Source: an uncultured Erysipelotrichaceae bacterium (GTDB taxonomy: Bacteria > Bacillota_I > Bacilli_A > RF39 > UBA660). From it: a stretch of 7,545 nucleotides of DNA. Positions 5,657 to 7,545 of the stretch are shown piece by piece. Position numbers and translations under genes: made by a program. Numbering within the stretch: the first letter of the stretch is position 1; every line of letters begins with the position of its first letter. Where the stretch lies: assembly GCA_902797005.1 (NCBI GenBank), contig CADBRE010000009.1, positions 1 to 7,545 on the forward strand, read 5' to 3'. The notes beneath the pieces are model-generated. The model was not told the origin of the DNA. It searched no databases and saw only the letters and a list, made by a program, of their open reading frames with translations.

Positions 5657-6166
5657 ATGAAACATTTATATAGAATGATATTTTGGGGTTTAATAATGGT
5701 TATATGTATTGTAGCTGGAGTTTTAGGTATCTCTCAAAGCAATCAAAACTTTGCACCTGTAAAGAATAAATTAAACTCAATAGTGTATAATTTTAATAAC
5801 AACGAAAATGTTAAAGCTTTTAATGACAGAGGCATTACTCTTAATGCTAAGCTAAAAGGAAGAAAAATAGTTATAACATATGACTCTACAAAAATAAGTA
5901 AATACACATATAGCTATAAAGACGGATATTTAGAAACAACTTTTGATAGTAAGGATTCCTTTGGCACTACTCAGCTTATGATAATGGCCACTTCTATCGG
6001 AGATAATTTCGGTATAAATGAAAATAGTATTTACGGTATAATAACTAGTAACAATTATCTAAATTATACTTTAGATAGCGGTATTGAAGCTAAGCTTAAT
6101 AATGGCAAATATACTATTAAATTAAATGTTGAATCACCAATTACAATAAATGAGAGTACTTTATAA
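5657..6166 (+). CDS. Membrane-anchored protein of unknown function
   Basis: I do not recognise a family. The product is 169 residues. Residues 1-6 are MKHLYR, and a hydrophobic segment at about 7-25 (MIFWGLIMVICIVAGVLGI) is a signal anchor or uncleaved signal. The only Cys is C17 inside that segment, with no lipobox context. The remaining 140 or so residues are polar and rich in Asn, Ser, Thr, Lys and Tyr, with alternating patterns such as GRKIVITYDSTKISKYTYSY and GKYTIKLNVESPITI. These suggest a mostly beta-strand domain outside the membrane. The gene has its own -10, ribosome site and terminator and follows peptide deformylase by 55 bases on the same strand. The deformylase terminator separates the two, so a functional link to def is not implied. 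Base and codon use look like the neighbours. The stop is TAA. Confidence 0.85.
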   Translation: MKHLYRMIFWGLIMVICIVAGVLGISQSNQNFAPVKNKLNSIVYNFNNNENVKAFNDRGITLNAKLKGRKIVITYDSTKISKYTYSYKDGYLETTFDSKDSFGTTQLMIMATSIGDNFGINENSIYGIITSNNYLNYTLDSGIEAKLNNGKYTIKLNVESPITINESTL

Positions 6167-6188
6167 TGAAGTACTCTCATATTTAATT
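6150..6188 (+). terminator. Terminator of the 5657 gene
   Basis: A perfect 12-base stem, ATGAGAGTACTT (6150-6161) and AAGTACTCTCAT (6169-6180), has a 7-base loop holding the TAA stop. The plus-strand tail (ATTTAATT) is only moderately U-rich. On the minus strand the stem is followed by TTTATTG, so it may also stop readthrough from the RhuM remnant. Confidence 0.75.
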
Positions 6189-6539
6189 ATCAATTTTAAT
6201 AGTTTCTTCAAGAAGTTTTTCAAGCCAGTCTTCATATATAAAAGAACCATTTTTCATTATCTCTTTATCTAAAACCTATCCTTGTATAGTAAATGCTATC
6301 AAGACATTTGACGCTCATATTCTAAATTGTGTAGCACGCAGTGAATTCACTCTATAACCAACTGATAATTGCATCAAGATTGTAAAACTCAACTTTTCTT
6401 TTAACATTTCTATTTCCTTCTTGTTCAACTAATTCCATTTTGGAATAAGTTGAACTTTTTGTTAGCTCATTTTCATTATAAATGCTATCAATGGTTGTTC
6501 TACATCAAATAATTCTGCCATAGATTTTTGAGTCATCCA
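6183..6539 (-). pseudogene. Decayed RhuM-family gene remnant
   Basis: Reading the minus strand, three consecutive segments in different frames rebuild one RhuM-family protein. Segment one (6539 to about 6483) reads WMTQKSMAELFDVEQPLIA. Segment two (6480-6361) reads YNENELTKSSTYSKMELV, then KRKVEFYNLDAIIS. Segment three (6359-6183) reads GYRVNSLRATQFRI, stop, ASNVL, then FTIQG, stop, VLDKEIMKNG. RhuM proteins share VWLTQK.MAELF, FYNLDAIISVGYRVNS and ATQFRIWA. The lesions are a small deletion with frameshift near 6481, a 2-base deletion at about 6360 (AGT-GTT-GGT reduced to AGT-TGGT), TGA at 6315-6317 in place of the conserved Trp, and TAG at 6276-6278. It ends with TAA at 6183-6185, far short of a full-length RhuM, and its N terminus is also lost. 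RhuM genes are typical of accessory islands and often sit near restriction or defence genes. This copy cannot make a protein. Identification is from remembered family motifs. Confidence 0.85.
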
Positions 6540-6557
6540 CTAGGCAAACAAATTAAG

Positions 6558-6582
6558 AAAAAACAACTTTGTTCAAAGTTGT
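6558..6582 (-). terminator. dnaI terminator
   Basis: On the minus strand ACAACTTT (6582-6575), a 4-base loop GAAC and AAAGTTGT (6570-6563) form an 8-pair perfect stem running into six T (6563-6558). It lies about 75 bases after the dnaI stop and stops dnaI transcription before the RhuM remnant. Confidence 0.85.
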
Positions 6583-6657
6583 GTTGTAATAGCTTATATT
6601 GGTTCCCGATACTGCCATATTATAAGTGTCAGAACGCTCTTTCTATCAATGGATAGA
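6583..6657 (-). other. Gene-free dnaI 3' trailer
   Basis: No gene is supported between the dnaI stop and its terminator. The stretch contains a small hairpin, CTATC-AATG-GATAG (6643-6656 on the plus strand), directly after the dnaI stop. On the minus strand there is a perfect TATAAT in ACTTATAATATGG with TTGATA 19 bases upstream. This could be the relic promoter of the RhuM remnant. Short reading frames on both strands match nothing I recognise. Confidence 0.4.
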
Positions 6658-7545
6658 CTAAACTCTTTTGTTTTCGCCTATTAAAGCTATAGGAACGCTT
6701 AACTGTTTGATTCTTTCAATTAATCTTCTAGCTTTTATTTTTTCTACTCCACTAGAAGTGTTAGCTAAATGTTCTTCAAGTTCTTCTAAATTAAAATTAG
6801 ATGTAAAGAATGTTATTTTCTTGTTATCCATTCTAGACTGAAGTAATGTTCCAAGTACTTCATCTCTAGCCCACTGAGAGTTGTTCTCTGCCCCAATATC
6901 ATCTATTAGTAATACATCGCAGCTTTCTACTTCATTATATATCTGCTCGAATGAGATATTACTACTATTAAATGAATCTTTAAGTTTTTTTAGTAGTGTT
7001 GGATAATAAACACTAACGCATGTACTTCCTTTTTTAGATAGCTCATTCAAAACAGCATTTAATATATAACTCTTTCCACTTCCAAATGAGCCATATAAAT
7101 AAACACCTTTACAAGAAGGATATTCTTTCATAAACTTCTTTATATATTTAAGTACTTCTACTCTAGAAGAATCATCAACAAATATATCTTTCATCTTCGC
7201 GTTTCTAAGTAGCTCATTTGTTTCATAAAAAATGGTATTAGATTTGTTCTTATCTTCTTCTTTCTTATATTTACAAGGAGTAAATGAAAACACTAAATTG
7301 CCATCATTAAACTTAGGATAATCGACATAACCTTTAACTTCATTTTTACATTCTTTTAATCCCTTACAACCTTTGCAGTTTCTAAGCTCATTACAAGTGT
7401 TTTCTAACTTAGATGTATATTTCATCAAATCTTCTTCATTAGCATTTAATTTAAGCACTAAAGACGCAAATAAATCATCTTCCATAGCAAGTTTAAAACT
7501 TTTAAAGTTTGCATCATTTATATCATTCTTAGTTTTTAATAATTC
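6658..7545 (-). CDS. dnaI: Primosomal protein DnaI, helicase loader (5' end outside the window)
   Basis: DnaI is the AAA+ ATPase that loads the replicative helicase onto DNA in Bacilli. Numbering from the internal ATG at 7485, an N-terminal Cys cluster CKGCKGLKEC (C37, C40, C46) plus C71 marks the zinc domain. The ATPase has Walker A GSFGSGKS (132-139), Walker B VLLIDDIGAE (D195, D196), sensor 1 TSNFN (228-232) and the C-terminal ARRLIERI with likely arginine-finger residues. The frame stays open for 20 codons upstream of 7485 to the edge (ELLKTKNDIN onward), and no ribosome site precedes 7485. The real start is therefore beyond 7545; B. subtilis DnaI also has a longer region before its Cys cluster. 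The zinc-ligand His of B. subtilis DnaI (in GYHPKL) is not present; the aligned stretch here is GYVDYPKF. The stop is TAG. dnaB- and dnaD-type partners would lie outside. Confidence 0.93.
   Translation of the reverse strand, partial: ELLKTKNDINDANFKSFKLAMEDDLFASLVLKLNANEEDLMKYTSKLENTCNELRNCKGCKGLKECKNEVKGYVDYPKFNDGNLVFSFTPCKYKKEEDKNKSNTIFYETNELLRNAKMKDIFVDDSSRVEVLKYIKKFMKEYPSCKGVYLYGSFGSGKSYILNAVLNELSKKGSTCVSVYYPTLLKKLKDSFNSSNISFEQIYNEVESCDVLLIDDIGAENNSQWARDEVLGTLLQSRMDNKKITFFTSNFNLEELEEHLANTSSGVEKIKARRLIERIKQLSVPIALIGENKRV

Noticed and set aside
6583..6657. tRNA-like or insertion-sequence end in the stretch with GGTTCCCGAT
   Set aside because: No cloverleaf can be formed, and no terminal inverted repeat or target duplication is visible.
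7483..7485. ATG at 7485 as the dnaI start
   Set aside because: The frame is open to the window edge, no Shine-Dalgarno precedes this ATG, and family members have more residues before the Cys cluster.
1..7545. CRISPR array, tRNA or rRNA genes
   Set aside because: No regularly spaced direct repeats, cloverleafs or rRNA-like conserved blocks were seen on either strand.

Overview
The window comes from a strongly AT-rich, low-GC Gram-positive (Bacillota, Bacilli-like) chromosome. The evidence is a DnaI-type helicase loader (a Bacilli protein), a type II-like peptide deformylase, FtsW, a YjcZ-like tiny membrane protein, GGAGG-type ribosome binding sites and sigma-A promoters with extended -10 elements. 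All five tryptophans in the intact genes are TGG and no gene contains an in-frame TGA, so the standard code is the simplest reading. The layout resembles small-genome Bacilli or Mollicutes-related gut lineages, but the exact taxon is inference.

Left part, minus strand: the start of an unknown exported or membrane-anchored protein (1-120) with its own near-consensus promoter, then mutS (201-2723), then a 220-base gene-free gap (2736-2954), then ftsW (2955-4112). The gap folds on paper into a long imperfect rod, better on the plus strand. It may encode an unassigned small structured RNA or be a leader element.

Centre, alternating strands: ftsW diverges from a tiny Gly/Tyr/Asn-rich single-span membrane protein (4241-4426). 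That gene converges on dihydrofolate reductase (4449-4925) across one shared bidirectional terminator. Dihydrofolate reductase diverges from peptide deformylase (5053-5601) with back-to-back promoters. A membrane-anchored protein of unknown function (5657-6166) follows the deformylase, with its own promoter and terminator.

Right part, minus strand: a decayed RhuM-family gene (6183-6539), broken by two frameshifts, a nonsense codon at a conserved Trp position and a further stop. It lies between the terminator of the unknown membrane protein and the terminator of dnaI. dnaI (6658-7545) is open to the right edge, so its true start lies outside the window.

The genes are housekeeping: mismatch repair, septal peptidoglycan synthesis, folate reduction, removal of the N-terminal formyl group and loading of the replicative helicase. 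They do not form one operon. Most have their own promoter and a hairpin terminator that often overlaps the stop codon. The accessory signals are the RhuM remnant, the structured 2806-2948 element, the YjcZ-like protein and the two unknown exported or anchored proteins.
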